A DNA stretch of 64,000 nt from Pteria penguin (GCA_035048485.1 CM068582.1:14574001-14638000), one strand, 5' to 3'; counted from the stretch's first letter, positions 12,165 through 25,633 are shown. Program-made: numbers and translations. Notes: generated from the letters alone by a model not told the origin.

Positions 12165-12459
12165 CCTCCCACGGATATGTAAAATAAAAAAGATAAAAAC
12201 ATAGCACACGTAACAAATATAATCGACTGCAATGAACGTTCGGTATCGACATCGATAAAGGACGGTAAACTGAAGTGAAAATCGTCATTCAGTTGGTAAG
12301 GTTAACCGATTCTATGCTCTAATTTATCATAAAGAATAGCAAAGCCGTGTGTGCCTCATATGCCCGTCGCTTCGGTTGAAGGGATGAAATGTGAAAGTAT
12401 GGAAACAGTCCCTCTTTGCAAACAATTCTGTGAAGTAGTATTCAAATCCGTGCAATGAG

Positions 12460-12955
12460 TCGTAGACCGGACATTGATTTACCCATCATATGCACTGTGA
12501 CCATGTCTTTGCAGACATGATCTTAGTTAAAGGTCATGACACATTCTTCTGTCCTGGGCACCAACTCTGTAGATATTACTTTTGATCCACGCAAGGGATA
12601 AAAAGTTATGGCTTGGACAAGAATATAAGATAAGCACTGTGACCTTGACCTTGCTAATATGACATTGAAAATTAGTAAGTTTCATCCTTTAGTCGTAAGA
12701 CATAATTGTGCAAAGTTTAAAAGTTCTAACATGAACAGTTTGCTCTCTACCTTGTTTACAAGTTGCATTCTCAAAAATTTGCTTTTTTTTTGCCCAATAC
12801 ATTACCTTGACCTTTGCTATTGATATTGAAGATCAATAAGTGTATCAAGTTTGAAAGTCCTAGACTAAACAGTATGATCTGTATCGTGTTAACAAGTTCG
12901 GACAGACACACAAAGCCATAGCATAATACGTCCGTAGACGGACGTATAAAAATAT
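12460..12955 (+). repeat. dispersed repeat with GACCTTGACCTT blocks
   Basis: It carries 'CACTGTGACCTTGACCTTGC', 'TACCTTGACCTTTGCTATTG', 'GAAGATCAATAAGTGTATCA' and ends near 'GACAGACACACAAAGCCATA' and 'CGTCCGTAGACGGACG'. From memory this layout is a very common dispersed repeat in bivalve genomes. No open frame spans it. Class not determined. Confidence 0.5.
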
Positions 12956-15900
12956 AAGTATTTAATATAATGTATAATATAGAAATAATGTATATATATA
13001 AAAATATACGTATTTAATATAATGTATTTTATATAATAAAAGGGCCATATATATCCTTTTATGTTAAAATTACAAGTTTCCTCTGCCGCATAATACATTA
13101 TACTTTCATAATGATGCGAATGTCATTTATAAATGCATTATAGAAGTGTTATTAATCAACTAATAAAAATTAAGTGATTAAAACAATTTTTATGAAGATG
13201 TTGCCCCATCCCCTTAACGAGAGACAACTTTGATTGATATAGGCACGAATAACAGGAAATTAACATACTGTAAAAGCATTTTATGTGCTGTTAAATCAGA
13301 GAGGATACACGTGACTATAAACATATTATGATTTGACAGGAAATGCAAAGGCATAAACGACCATTTAGATGTATTATTATAACGAGCTCGCTTAAATGGC
13401 CCCTATTGTGAAAACATCAAAGACTTTCATTTTTATGAGTTTCTTTAATATTGCTTTGGTTATACTTAGATCGACGTCTTTATAACTCACCTCTCTCATG
13501 CAATAAGATCGTAAATATAATTTCTAAGCATTTGTGAAATAGCTGAACATTACGAAATGGGATGTAATAATTAGGAAATTTCAAAGTATTCCCTCTTAAG
13601 GATAGTCCCATACAAAAGAAAAAATAAAAAGAAAAGAAACTCTTCCGTGTGACAAAAGTCGCCATTGACTTCAGACCGAAAACAAAAAATACTATGCTCA
13701 TCTATATATATATATACATTTCATTCTGGACAATGCTTCCGAATGTAAAGGATACGGAAACATATGCTATTTTAACATAGAAATATAAATCGAAACGCTG
13801 TATGTTAAGTACTATATTCGTTCGTTATCAATATCCTAGATAGTTTCTCTCTCTCTCTCTCTTCGATAAAAGGTTTGTAGTTACACCTTGATATGAATGG
13901 CTTATATTTCTTTATATTTGTAAATGTCGTTTTCTTTCTTTCTGTTCTTGTTTTTTTTTTTTTTTGGCTCAAATTCTATTACAACATTTGATTTGACGTT
14001 CAGTAGTTATAACACAGTCTTTATAGATTATTTCTTATTGTTTATCTTAGTGTACATTACTGATTAAGTATGTGCCGTCTTTACGTACGCTTTGTTGGAT
14101 GCAGCTACCCTCGACAGAGTTTAGTCAAGTGATAGAGCTAGATTTTTTGTGTGTGTTTCTTAATAAAAGTTTGTCTTTCTACAACACGAATTAACGACAG
14201 ATGATAATGATAACATCATGCTTCCTTGAGTAAGATAAATATTGGCTAACGAATAACCAATGAATCTGATAGAGCAAGGTTTATAAATCTTATATAAACA
14301 TCGTCAGATTACACTGGAGTTTCTATCGATAAAACCACAATGATTTGGCCTAAATCTCTTGCAAGCTTAGCGTGTCTGAGCAACATAAAATTTCAGTTGC
14401 TCTGGGTTGTATCTAATCAAAATATTCTAGGACAAACGTCTGGACTCTACCCAACGTATATGCACTTGAATCATATGAAAACATGCAGATTGTAATGTAA
14501 TGGATGTATAAATATTGCAAAGAAGTTCATTTATATTATATGATACCAATAAATTCCTGAAGAAAAACCCAAGCAAATGTCAGAAAGGTAAAAACTATTA
14601 AACTCGATAAAGTAGAGATATAATCTTTCATGGACCATTGAGGGACTAGAGGTCAGATCACGTGCCACTGATTAGTAAGCATAATAAAGATTTGTATCCA
14701 TAAATACTGCTATGAACTAGTGTTCGTTGACTTTCCCTTTTATGTGAATGGATTAAATATATATATTCGATTTGCCAGAAATAACGCATAAATAGTCGCA
14801 TTTACAGCGCATCATCAACATAAGGACAGTACAATGCCTGGAATCATAAATTATTATCAAGATAATGAATTTTCTTTTTTCCTTTTTATAGCTGCTCTTA
14901 CTATGTTTTTGATATTACTACAGATATTTTCATTTCATACTAAAATGGATCGTTTATTTAAGAAATTCACACATCAGTCAACGAGGGATTAAGAACAAAT
15001 CCCATCATATCCACTGCCAATATTTGTTAAGTAACTATGTTTAAGATTGATTTTCTCTACCTGTTATTTCTCGTTTTTGATATCTGTTATCAATATGATA
15101 TCCGTTAGAATTGTGTACGCTATTGAGATTTGATATCATACCTGCGTCGTAAAGGATGGGCTTTCTTTAATTTCTAAGACCAGAGAAGGAAGGGGGATTT
15201 TAATTGAAATCGTTACTGAGAAGTTCAGTGGCATAAATCTTTCAGCTGCCCGTTCATACTGTCAAAGCAAAAAATAAAAGTCATCGGAAAAACACTCACC
15301 AAAAATCTATCAGTTGATTTCATATTCCTATTTTAGAGATCGTCAATTTGTTCAAAGAATATCAGATTTTCAATACGTGTATTTAGATTGCTTTGTAAAC
15401 AAGAAGTTCTGAAATAGCTACCATATCATCGCCAATCCCACATGTTTGTGGACCCCTTATCAAATTTCTTATAATCAATGAAACATCGAAATTTTCATCT
15501 GCATTTTCATTTAGTAATGCAATAGTACTTAGACAGGTATTGAAATCCGATAGATAAAATTTGAAAAATAAAACGTACACATTCATTTTTCATCATTTAT
15601 TTTATATTTTGCTATCTGTAAATTTTTAAATATGGAATTGTTAGTTTTAACTCAAAGTAATTTAAGAAAAATTAAAAAGTAAATTTCCATTACCCATTCT
15701 TCCTTTTTTGCATTAAATATTTTAATTCTTACCTTTGTTCACTTACCATTTAACAATTACTTTAAGACTGCAAACGTATAGAAAGAATTGTACAATCGGT
15801 TTATTTCTTTTTTTTTTACACTAGTGATAACAAATACTGCATATCGAATCCAGTCTAATAATGATATAATATATTGAAATCAGAATTATTCGTCGAATAA

Positions 15901-18099
15901 TGAACAGAAATGAATTTTATGGCTCCCGAAATGGTAGTTCTTCTAGGCAGAGGTAAACTTATGTGTGGATATAGAATTCATTGTTTAAACGCAAATGTTA
16001 GTTTGATAAGATGTAGTGTGGCCTGCATGGCTAACGACATCGCGATTATCATCCAAAGCACGGAGACGATTGGAAAACATTTCAATATTGCTTGTATTAG
16101 ATAAAATGACTACTCCGTATGGAAAGTGTCAAAGGAAAATCATGAGAATAAAGGTAAAATGACAGTTTAAAAAATGGATAATTCACCCATTAACATAACA
16201 ATAATGATGAAATCCATATATCTACTGCCTGATATGCTTTCAAAAACAGAAATAAATCTTTAAGAGTAACAAACAAAACAATTCCACGAAAAAGATGCCA
16301 CCTTAAGTGTCTTTTGACAATATTATCAAGGTCATTTGAGAGTCTATCATTATAACAATGTCAATACATTATGGCTACTGCCATAAACAAAATGGTGTTG
16401 AAATTAATTTTTATTCTTTGAATTCAGCTATTTCATTTATCCTCTTACAAGAGAACGTCATCATTTGAGATTAAAGTAATTTATTTTTTATCAAATAAGG
16501 ATTTCTCCTTGATGTATCATGGGATATTGTAAGCGACAGTTCTATCAGTATGTACGTTTCATATCCCTACAGACCCGAAGCTGCTTTTTGTATTAAGTTT
16601 GTCGATCATTTCTTGTGAGAAAAAGCTGTCTTTTACAGAACTATATCTCAGAAACGTTTCCAATTTTGGAATACATAATTCATATGGGAGAAAAATTATG
16701 AAACAATATAGAAATTCTTTACATACAATATATCATTTTTGTCTTATTTACATTTTAATTGGAAATGATAAGTTTAATAAGGTAGAGTATTGTGATGTGT
16801 GAGCTGTACAGAACTGATAGCTAGTTCAGCGAAAAAGTTAATGTATTAATTTGTTGATGTTTATCCCCCATTATCATCCATTTATGTTCCCTTAAATTGA
16901 TTAGTTGTCAATAGAACTAATCATGAAAATTGCAACGCAGAACCGGAAATCTCTGCTTCCTGTACAAATTAGCAGGAGATTAAAGCGCACACATGAAATC
17001 ATCGGTAACGGCGCGGTTGACACGTTAGGTTAAGCCTAGGATGAGATAAATAAATAAGGGTAACATATTGCAGATTAAATGAGTAGGGTTGTATGATTTA
17101 TTACTGAAGGCAAATCCCTATAATTTCCTCTTTTTTGAATACAATTAATAAAATATCGTGGTTAAAGAAGATGCTTGCAATACGTGATAACGATACTGCG
17201 ACAAATATACTCGTGTGTATGGCAATATTGGTATTGACAGTTTCATGTTACGTTAGAAGAAAAACTCTACAGCAACTACTACAAACTACTACTATAACTA
17301 CAATTAAGACACCGATGACCTCTACATATGTGCGACAAAATCCTAAAAGAATGCAAAAATCTATATTTCGGACTGTGGTAATATATACTGTACAGATGTT
17401 GGTATATTTTTGTCCTCAAAAATGCCAATGACGTCCGGTGCCAAGAACATCTTGTTACATGACAAGGTTATTAAAAATTGTATTATGTATATTTATGGTT
17501 CGATCTGATTAAGATCAACTGACACAGGACGAGTAAGTTTTTAATCAAAACTAAGTAGAGAAGGGAAGTATTATTCATGTAACTTTTAACATTCGAATCC
17601 GATCAAGACAAAATTCAGGAGCTGTTTACATGATCATGTAGATTATTTTCTTGGGTGATATGAATTATTTCGGTTGAACCTCAAAGTACAGCTCGAAATC
17701 ATATAACCTGTAGAATATCTTACTTTATTTCAAGGAATAAAAGACACAAGTCTCTAGGGAAATAGACTTTCAGTAATGTAATAATTTGGGGAAAAGACAA
17801 TTTCAATAAGGTGTAGTTGCGATACCTACTGAAAACGGTCAACGAATATGTCAATCAAAGCCAAGTATTACTGACAATGACTATTGGTTTGAGCTTTGAA
17901 ATAAGTACTGTGAGTTTTTCTGTTGAGATCTATTTACTGTTTGTGTATTTAGCTTGCGTTTATTTAGTACTGACATCAAAGACAGCTATTTATATATCCA
18001 ATTAAATATGCATGTACATGACAGAAGATAAAATGTCCAAGTTAATTATGTGCTGCAAAGGAAGTAAAAAACAAAAAAGTACCGAGGGGTAAATCACAT

Positions 18100-18312
18100 C
18101 TCATAGTCCATGGATCAGAGGGGACAATATCGTGTTTAGTGTCATATTCAGACAAATGCGAAACCCAATAAAATCAAGTTGAGACCAGGTGCCCGGTAGG
18201 ATTAAGCGTCCCCTGGTTGCATGCAACGCCCGTCCAAAAGTCTCGAGGAGGTAAATACATAAATATACACGCATGAACATACGAAGGAGACAGGAACACG
18301 AAGTCAAATTTC
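18100..18312 (-). mobile_element. retroelement 3' tail (RT family of 54.2-54.8 kb)
   Basis: The minus-strand translation contains RGRLILPGTWSQLDF followed by FRICLNMT. About 200 bp match 54,205-54,420 in order: 'TGTCATATTCAGACAAATGC', 'GAGACCAGGTGCCCGG', 'AAGCGTCCCCTGGTT', 'GGTAAATACATAAATATACA', 'CGAAGGAGACA'. Only the 3' end of the element is present, so this is a truncated insertion inside the FCAP intron. Confidence 0.65.
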
Positions 18313-19261
18313 CCATTTAAGGCAAGAAATGCTTAATGCGTAATTAAATCAGGGGGAAATATAGGCATATAGTACATAAAAAATGTTAAACTACTAAGCA
18401 ATCACGTATCCAGCTAATGAATTTAAAGATTAACAGCTCGACAAATCTGTAATTTTAAATAATTTGCTCATTGTCATTCATGGGTGAAATAGAATATGAT
18501 TATCAGTGCTGGTATGTACTGATTTCACATTAAATTTATGTAGAAAAGCTGTGCAAGATAATTCATAACTTCAGAATGCAAATCGTCAAGCACAGCAAAT
18601 TACCAACGACTCTGAAGGAGATTAGCAATTCACTTCTATTAATAATTTTTGACAGAATCATCAACTTCCACTGTGTACATTAGTTTGTTTTGTTGAGAAC
18701 CGTATTGCCTTTTATTTAAGATTCTGTTTTTCCATCAGAAACCGAGAAGACTAACAATGCTTATCGCGATATGCTGTAATTTGAAATGTCGCAATTGTAT
18801 AACAAATGTTATTTCGCACATTCAACTGAAATGCATACCGCTTTATTTTTCCTCTTTTTGTTGTAATAGTTAACAAAGTAAGACTGAATTAATTTGAATG
18901 TATATTTCAGATCTGTTATTTATACGCTCCTTCCGAGAGTTTTGTACAAAACACTACGGATGAATACACGACTAACCGCCAAAGTTCTGGCGATATGATG
19001 ACACGCAAACTTCAAATTACGGAGGCAAATCGATATCTTACCACTTTGTTACGGTTCAGTGTAATTTCGTGCAGTGTGCGTTAAGCATAACCTTAAAATA
19101 CAGTCCAATACGGTCAAATCAACACACTTATCTTTAATCCTCTCGACACAATGCAATTTCTGAATCGGAAATTTAAAATAAGGAAGTTTTCTTTATAGCT
19201 TGACCTCATCTACTTAAGTTTTATACCAACTTCCAACGTTACTGATCTGAACATCGATGAA

Positions 19262-19410
19262 AATGAATGTCGCTTTAAATTTTTCGAGTTTTTATTGGCA
19301 TGGTAGCAGGGGGTAACCGACCTCTTTAAATGTGATACATTCTGGAAATCGAACTCGGACCGTCTGTTGTACCTGCAAGCCGAGCGCTGAATACCACTTT
19401 AAACCTATCC
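19262..19410 (-). mobile_element. family A SINE, highly diverged
   Basis: Reverse-strand order fits the family: 'GGTAGCAGGGGGTAACCGAC' (against GGAAGCAGGAGGTTACCAAC), then 'CTGGAAATCGAACTCGGACC' at the B box and 'GCAAGCCGAGCGC' at the A-box side. A second still weaker copy may lie at about 20,035-20,165 with 'TTCGCAGGAGGTAACG' and 'CAAGTCAAGCGC'. Confidence 0.5.
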
Positions 19411-22346
19411 CCTACATCACGAATAATGTTAGTTTTAATACAATTTCTCAACATTTTTAAACTTTGAATCATTTATACGTGTAATCGAAAAAGAGTGATT
19501 AAACTGGTGAGATTGTCATGACAAATATCTCTGTACATTGTATACATTGTAAAGATGATACTACTATATAAATGTGTAGTATAGATAAAATCATTATGAT
19601 GTGAAATGTTAAGAAAATGGGTGTGTACTTCCAAGTTATAATCAGGGATGCAACTAGTTTTAGAAATGTGGTGATTTCTCTTTTATATATTATGCTCTCT
19701 TTGTTCTTGTATTATCTTCTATGACATTTAATGTTTAGCCTCCCTGTTTTTGTTTACACTTAAATAAGATAATATATTTCTGCCAAGACGTATTAAAATA
19801 GGAACGTGCTGCTTATCTTTTACAACATTCATAGTACAGTGTTTCGTTTTGTTAGATGAAGTGCTTACAATGCGTTATTCAATTTATTTCCTGTTGGTCG
19901 ATTCTTATCTAACCATTTTGCTGTCCATGTTAAGTAGACTGAAGTAGATTGTAGTGCATGAAACACAAGAATTACAAAAGGCTACTATTGTGAAGAAGTA
20001 TATAGGGTTACTGATGTTTATTAATTCGAGTTGTCGTTGTTTTCTAGCATTTTTTTCAGTCATTTCGCAGGAGGTAACGTTTAAAGTTAATCATGCAATC
20101 TGGAATTTGAACTGAATTCGCTTCCACCGCAAGTCAAGCGCTCGATTAATATACCAAGTGTGTCAGCCCTCTATATTTCCTTTTCAATTTGATAGGAAAA
20201 TATAATAGTATGTGTATTATTTGGTATTTACCTTTTTATTTAATGTTTTATTTTTGCATTGCAATGATACCGAGGAATGAAGAAGATTTACACTTGTACG
20301 GATTTGACCTTGAAAATGTCTTGCATTTAGAATCGTAAGATGTGAATGATACACTGTAGTGAACTAAAATTTAACTTATCAAGCAGAAAAATAGGAAAAT
20401 ACGAAACTAACTGGTGTTAACTGGTGCTGAAATTCAGAAGTGGGAAGTGATACCACTAGCCCTCACACAGTGATGAAGCGCATTGGATGAATAAGCAGTT
20501 AATTCAGAATACAATGGCCACTTGAAAACCTTAGTTTATTTCACACATTAGAATACCCTTATATATATTCTTCCCTACTACAAAACCCAGCAGAAGTATT
20601 CAACGGTTAATCTGTATCTCATGGATATGAGGAGCATCCACCTTTACACCGATATTTAGAATGGAACTAATTTAATGCCACATGCTCAGACAGTTCATAA
20701 CCGGTTTATTAGAACCATCTGCATAATTAAATGAGGATATACAAATACCTACTTAAAGTAATAACGAAAGATAAGCGGCTTATACTAGGTTAATTCTTCG
20801 AAGAAAAGTTTAATGTCATACTTTGTGCAAGATATGGTACAACGTGATTCACATTATTTTGAACCATCAAGGATGATTAATTCCAAAACGATACACATTG
20901 TTCGTCTTTAACTTGTCCTAGCATTCCATCATTTGAATTAAAATCTACTTATTTACTACAAATAGTATATATTATAATTGTGATCGATAATTGCTCCGGA
21001 CTCCTAATTTTATATTTAAATTTTCGACATTACCGTCATTGATCGATTAGTATATTAAGATTTTACGTATAATGATGAATATAAATTTTTGACTATTTTC
21101 TTTCTTACTCTACTGGTCAAGGTTTTATGAGCAATAGGATCGATGTTCCCATTCAAAGTGATCACAATGGGTCGGATATGATACTTTCATATTAGTGTTA
21201 ATCTCCTTTTACTTCGACAAAAGTAAAGCACCCTTGTAATTTCCGCTGAGTCAATAACAATAAATAATTAAACAGGACGTATAGAAATCTCAAGAAATAC
21301 ATGACAATACACGATAAACGAACATACAAGAGAGAGAAAGAGAGAGTACCACAAACTGGGCGAAATTGTAATCTCTAAATAAGTATAAATCCTGTTCTTT
21401 GCGATAAGAGGATTCAAGGGTTCGATCCATAAACCCTATATTTGATCAACTACTTCATAAATATTATCACGAGATGAAACAGATTTCCGAGTTCAAGTAA
21501 TAAACAAATGGAAAAAAAAGGGGGGGGGGGGGCGGGAGTCCTCAGAATAGACAGGTCGGTATATATATAGAGAGATTATGTGAAGCTTTCCTTTGAGCAC
21601 AGTAGCTACTTAAATAAGTTTTGAAACAGTCATCATACTGTTCATTGAATAACAATTCTGAGACTATCATTACATTCTATACACGATATATACAACAACA
21701 TCACATTCGGATAACAAAAATATACAAATCTTTACCTACAATCAATCATAGGTTTTTACGTGCATTCATCGAAAACCACATCAGTTTTGAGGACTTGTCA
21801 ATTGCCTTTATTAGTAGTTATCAAAATCGTTCATTTAAACGATATCAAGATAAACCAGATATGATTGAGATAACAACATCGGAATATGTAAGTGCTTTTA
21901 CCTTTGACCTAGTGTATTTATCAAGCATGTTATTGTACTATGTTATATAAGTATTTGAGTATACTGCCTTACGTAGTTACTGTTTGTTACTTTAAAGTAT
22001 TTTGTCCTTTTGTAATTTCATTAAATACAAACAAATACTGCGTAACACTGTGGTGGTGTTTAAGTTTAATTTCAATCAGAAGTAGAATTTCAAATACATT
22101 TGCTTTGTTTCAATACAACTTAGATTCAATTTAAACGTACTCCCTTTTCATATATAATTTCTTTTTAAACATGATAATATGAATTATAAAAAAGTTTGGT
22201 AGATACGTTTAGCACAGACGTGCAAATTGATTGCGACAATATCCATTTTCAATAAAATCAAAGCTGCTTACTCTTTAATACATACTTATGAACTGTATAT
22301 TATGTATTTAACCAGACCGCTTTATGCACCCTTGGTATATACTTAC

Positions 22347-22433
22347 ATCACTGTTGTCTATGCCTAGTTTCGAAGTCTTCCCATATGTCACAATAAAACA
22401 GCTTGCAAGGAAAACTAACTTCTTCATAGTCAT
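22347..22433 (-). CDS. FCAP: FCAP-like precursor, exon 1 (signal peptide)
   Basis: The ATG at 22,433 opens MTMKKLVFLASCFIVTYG followed by KTSKLGIDNSD (29 residues): a basic n-region, a hydrophobic core and likely signal-peptidase cleavage near Y17-G18. A second in-frame ATG at 22,427 is an equally possible start. The open frame extends upstream to 22,529, but there the codon is GTG, so it is not used. The exon ends GAT|GTAAGTAT, a strong donor in phase 0 that fits the phase-0 acceptor of the peptide exon at 4,598. Joined, the precursor is about 421 residues. The evidence for the pairing is: same strand, matching phase, a secretory leader that the peptide exon lacks, and a TATA box at the right distance upstream. 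No transcript is available, so the link is inferred. Confidence 0.7.
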
Positions 22434-22549
22434 TGGTAAAATTTCTACTACGATGATGTCAACTGTCAAGTGAAGCCAAGTCTTGCTCTGAAGTATGTTA
22501 TTATATAAACGGGAAGAAATTAAAGTCACAGAATACGTTTATTCCATCC

Positions 22550-22595
22550 AATTGATGAACATCGGCAATTAGATGGTGTGAATTTATATAGCCCG
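22550..22595 (-). promoter_or_regulatory. TATA box and probable start site of the FCAP-like gene
   Basis: On the minus strand GGGCTATATAAATTCACACC places a canonical TATATAAAT at 22,590-22,582. A TCA initiator-like site near 22,556 is about 34 bp downstream. The implied 5' UTR is about 120 nt and contains one short upstream frame (ATG at 22,547, GAA, TAA), possibly starting a few codons earlier if transcription begins further up. Confidence 0.6.
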
Positions 22596-22599
22596 TCTA

Positions 22600-23680
22600 C
22601 ACCCCCTTTAGTTCCACTTGCGCATAAAATATTGAATCCTTTAGTCGTTGATTGGTTCTTTTGGTCTGTCATTGATCATTATCTTAAATGTTTGCACACT
22701 GATTTCATAATCGAATTTGCCATATGATAGAAATAAATTCCCAGCTTCCTACAGATAGGAACAAAAGAAATGTATTAGTAACCCTACAATGCGCGTTGTA
22801 TTTAAACAGTACTTATCCACTTGACTCCGGAAAACCTCATTGGAGCATTACAGTTTATTGTTCTAATCAAATTTACTATTACAACTATCACAATAAAATG
22901 AAGCATTTGTCTGACTCGTGCATTCGGCTTATTGATCTATATTAGAACTTGACGTTCAATGACAGCACTCTGTTTGCCGATTTTGTACATGATAGTTTGG
23001 ATTTGTTTAGTATTTTAGTCAAATACAGATTATTACAAATTTGGTCGTAAAGTGAAGCTATCAAGTTTTGCAGCTTTCAATAAGATCTGCTAAAAGAGGA
23101 AATGGGACGGAAGGGATAATAAGCTCAGGAACATTTCCCGCAAATCTCTGTTGACTTAAAATCTGAAATTAATTAAAAGCTCTGAAAATATGTTATTCTC
23201 GTGAAAGGGTATAACGGTGAGGGCAATTTATCTTATTGAAATTGATTTGCAATATCAAATGAAATATTGATAACTTAAGGATATTATTAATTATAATGTC
23301 AGCGTATACTATGTACTCATAGGCATGCGGCTTGATTTACTTAAATTCTGTTGACATAAAGATTCAATGATTGGTATGCATAATTTGGCATGCTGTGATA
23401 TTTTCTAGATGCCTTTAGTATTATTAGATTTCGCTTAACTGTCATTTTTATCTCAGCTGTAAATTGGGCAAGGGAATTTGTTGTTAACTTTCTGTTTGGT
23501 AGTTATTTATATTAGTTATTCACGGTGCGTTCAACAATTTTTACAGTCATATCTTCCGATTTTTTTTAATTAACAATTTTAATAACAAATAAATGTATAT
23601 CTCTTACATCTTAACATATTTAGAACACCAAATAGTTTAACAATTGTCATTTGAATTGACCTTCCTAAGTAGGCACCCCA
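22600..23680. other. upstream flank of the FCAP-like gene, no supported gene
   Basis: AT-rich sequence. The 73-codon plus-strand frame at 22,724-22,945 has no recognisable family and overlaps the presumed promoter flank. Confidence 0.35.
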
Positions 23681-23696
23681 AATACACAACGATCGA

Positions 23697-23866
23697 GGGG
23701 CAGGTTTGGTGTAGTGGTTAAGCGCTTGGCTTGCGGCACCGACGATCCGGGTTCGATTCCCGGGTTGCGCCACTATGTTTAAGAGGTTGGTAACCTCCTG
23801 CTTCCATGTCGCGATATAACTGAAATATTGTTGAAAGCGACGTAAAACACCAATCAACCAACCAAC
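23697..23866 (+). mobile_element. intact tRNA-derived SINE, family A, with perfect 12-bp target duplication
   Basis: The tRNA-like head has A box GGTGTAGTGGTTAAGCGC and B box GGGTTCGATTCC (RNA polymerase III internal promoter). The body is 'AAGAGGTTGGTAACCTCCTG' then 'CTTCCATGTCGCGATATAAC', ending 'AAAGCGACGTAAAACACC' plus an AACC-rich tail. CACAACGATCGA flanks both sides (23,685-23,696 and 23,867-23,878). The perfect duplication and undecayed boxes mark this as the youngest family A copy here. Confidence 0.92.
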
Positions 23867-23879
23867 CACAACGATCGAA

Positions 23880-25540
23880 CATTTTTTTTTTTATTTGTGT
23901 GTGTGTTTCTTCTTTAATTTGTCTGCGACGACTTTGTTTTCACACAACTGAGTTAGAAATTTTCTTTTTCTTCTTTTCATGCATCTTAAGATGTGTAGAA
24001 AGCATATACATTACAATTGAATCCATTAAGATTTATAACTTGGATATACTAATATATAAACATTAAGTGAATGCTGGTTTTCAAGACTAGACACAAGTTT
24101 TAGTGAAAGATTCTTTTTGCCTTGGCTTTTGAGGAATGGCATTTTTATCATAGTTATGACAGCTTAAATCATTGATAGCGATTCTGTTTGCTACGATTCA
24201 AATTTATAGAAATGAACATTAACAAATCGCCCATTAGTGATTTTCAAAGATTTAGTGTAATGTAACTTTGAGTCAAAACTCTGCGTAAGGGCCATGGCGC
24301 AACCTTGTGTTATTGGTAAACTATTCTATGCGAACATAAAACAAACTTATCATTGATAAAGTTTATGAGTCGGCCACCAATGTTGGCCATGCTTTGAATT
24401 TTAATCAGATTTGAGTTTTATCCATACTTACAACAATGAAATGCAAAATATTACAGACATTAAATGTTGGACATGTTGCCTCTTTCACCTTGGAAGTATT
24501 ATCTGTCATTAATGTCATGAATCCACTTGTATGTATCAATTACATGATGTGAGAAGTAGGTACCACTGCTTTATGAACCACACACTAATGTCGCCCGGAA
24601 GTTTACTGCTGATGTGACCTTGAAGGTATCACATTGTGTCAAGCTAATGGCATTTTGTCAATGAGAAATATGATGTCGATTCGTGTTATTTGCATAAGAG
24701 TAATAAAATAGATAGATTCACATATACTGACTTTGAGGAGTAAGAGTTAAGGTCATGCCACATACTGGTGTCATAATGGCGAAAACTCTAATGAATAAAC
24801 AAGGTGATATCCACATCAACTCCCCTTTTTGTTAGCAGAGGAAGGGGGAGGTGTGATGGTTTTATATTCTTTTCTTTTAGAATGACCTTTTATGTAAATA
24901 GAATTACTTGAAGGTAAATGTCTTTTGATGTACGAAAGTCCCTATTAATGAACAACTGTTAATAATTTTAAGGACAGAAATTGTTCCTTGTGCACTTATT
25001 GATTAGTTTATTAGATTATTACAATAACTGCAAGATACAAAATAAAAAAAGCTAATAATTGTTCTGTTATATTAAGCATGCTCTTTCCTGACAGTCAGAA
25101 CTGGAACATCTTAAAACAGTGAGACATGTTTCCTTCAAGTCAATTTATTCTGCGGGTTTAAACATATCTCAAATTCAAGTTCTCTACGAACGAGCATTTT
25201 GGTTTTTTATCTGACTTAAGTCGTCACTTATAGATGCGATGTTTGAATTTCAGCGGAGAAGTTTGCTTTTATTATGGACGTTTTAGCATATGTTTACTTA
25301 AAGATGGAAACTATATTTAGGTCTTCCTCAGATCTGTTAAGCTCTGAACGTTTCTTTTGTATGCCAACACATCGCCAAATGATCGAATCTCACAATAAAG
25401 CAAAGAAGGATATGTAATTATGTCAATAAGGATTCAATGAAAACTCTGTTTTTTAAACGGGAAGATAATGTTTCACATAGCACCAGCAATCATTGTATTT
25501 TATATTAGTAACTGATAAAGAAAATGATATATGTGTTCTG
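23880..25540. other. non-coding stretch
   Basis: No supported gene. The segment 24,270-24,660 has the look of old dispersed repeat (GGCCATGGCGCAACCTTGTG, GATGTGACCTTGAAGG), family unidentified. A 40-codon open stretch behind an AG at 25,094 with AATAAA near 25,392 is noted under rejected items. Confidence 0.3.
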
Positions 25541-25545
25541 TTTAT

Positions 25546-25588
25546 TATTTTGATTATTATTATTATGATGATGATGATTATTATTATT

Positions 25589-25631
<43 letters not shown>

Positions 25632-25633
25632 TT
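25546..25633. repeat. compound microsatellite (ATT)n-(ATG)n-(GTT)n
   Basis: Three adjoining triplet runs, the longest about 14 GTT units. The valine-rich frame here is translated repeat. Confidence 0.95.

Larger units (their letters stand above)
4599..22346 (-). other. inferred 17.7-kb intron of the FCAP-like gene
   Basis: The donor at 22,346 (GAT|GTAAGTAT) and the acceptor ending at 4,599 (TTTTTATAG|GGC) are both in phase 0, so joining the signal-peptide exon to the peptide exon keeps frame. The interval holds SINEs, tandem duplications, microsatellites and a short inverted-repeat element, listed separately. I saw no further coding exon I could support on either strand. Direct splicing is inferred; an extra small exon cannot be excluded. 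Confidence 0.65.

Noticed and set aside
12005..12288. Three overlapping hydrophobic minus-strand frames with poly-I, poly-L or poly-Y
   Set aside because: They translate the (AAT)n microsatellite.
17135..17431. 98-codon plus-strand frame with one hydrophobic segment and a threonine-rich run
   Set aside because: The Thr run is an imperfect ACT/ACA triplet repeat; no domain or neighbour supports a gene.
21621..21950. 109-codon plus-strand frame near the FCAP signal-peptide exon
   Set aside because: No signal peptide, domain or splice context. Its length is within the expected upper tail for random frames in 64 kb.
23697..23770. Possible genuine tRNA gene
   Set aside because: The A and B boxes are good, but the sequence continues into the SINE body, lacks a clear tRNA 3' end and is flanked by a target duplication around the whole ~170-bp unit.
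25095..25217. Plus-strand open segment SELEHLKTVRHVSFKSIYSA... with AATAAA near 25,392, resembling a terminal exon
   Set aside because: No upstream exon or recognised family; AATAAA is common in AT-rich DNA.
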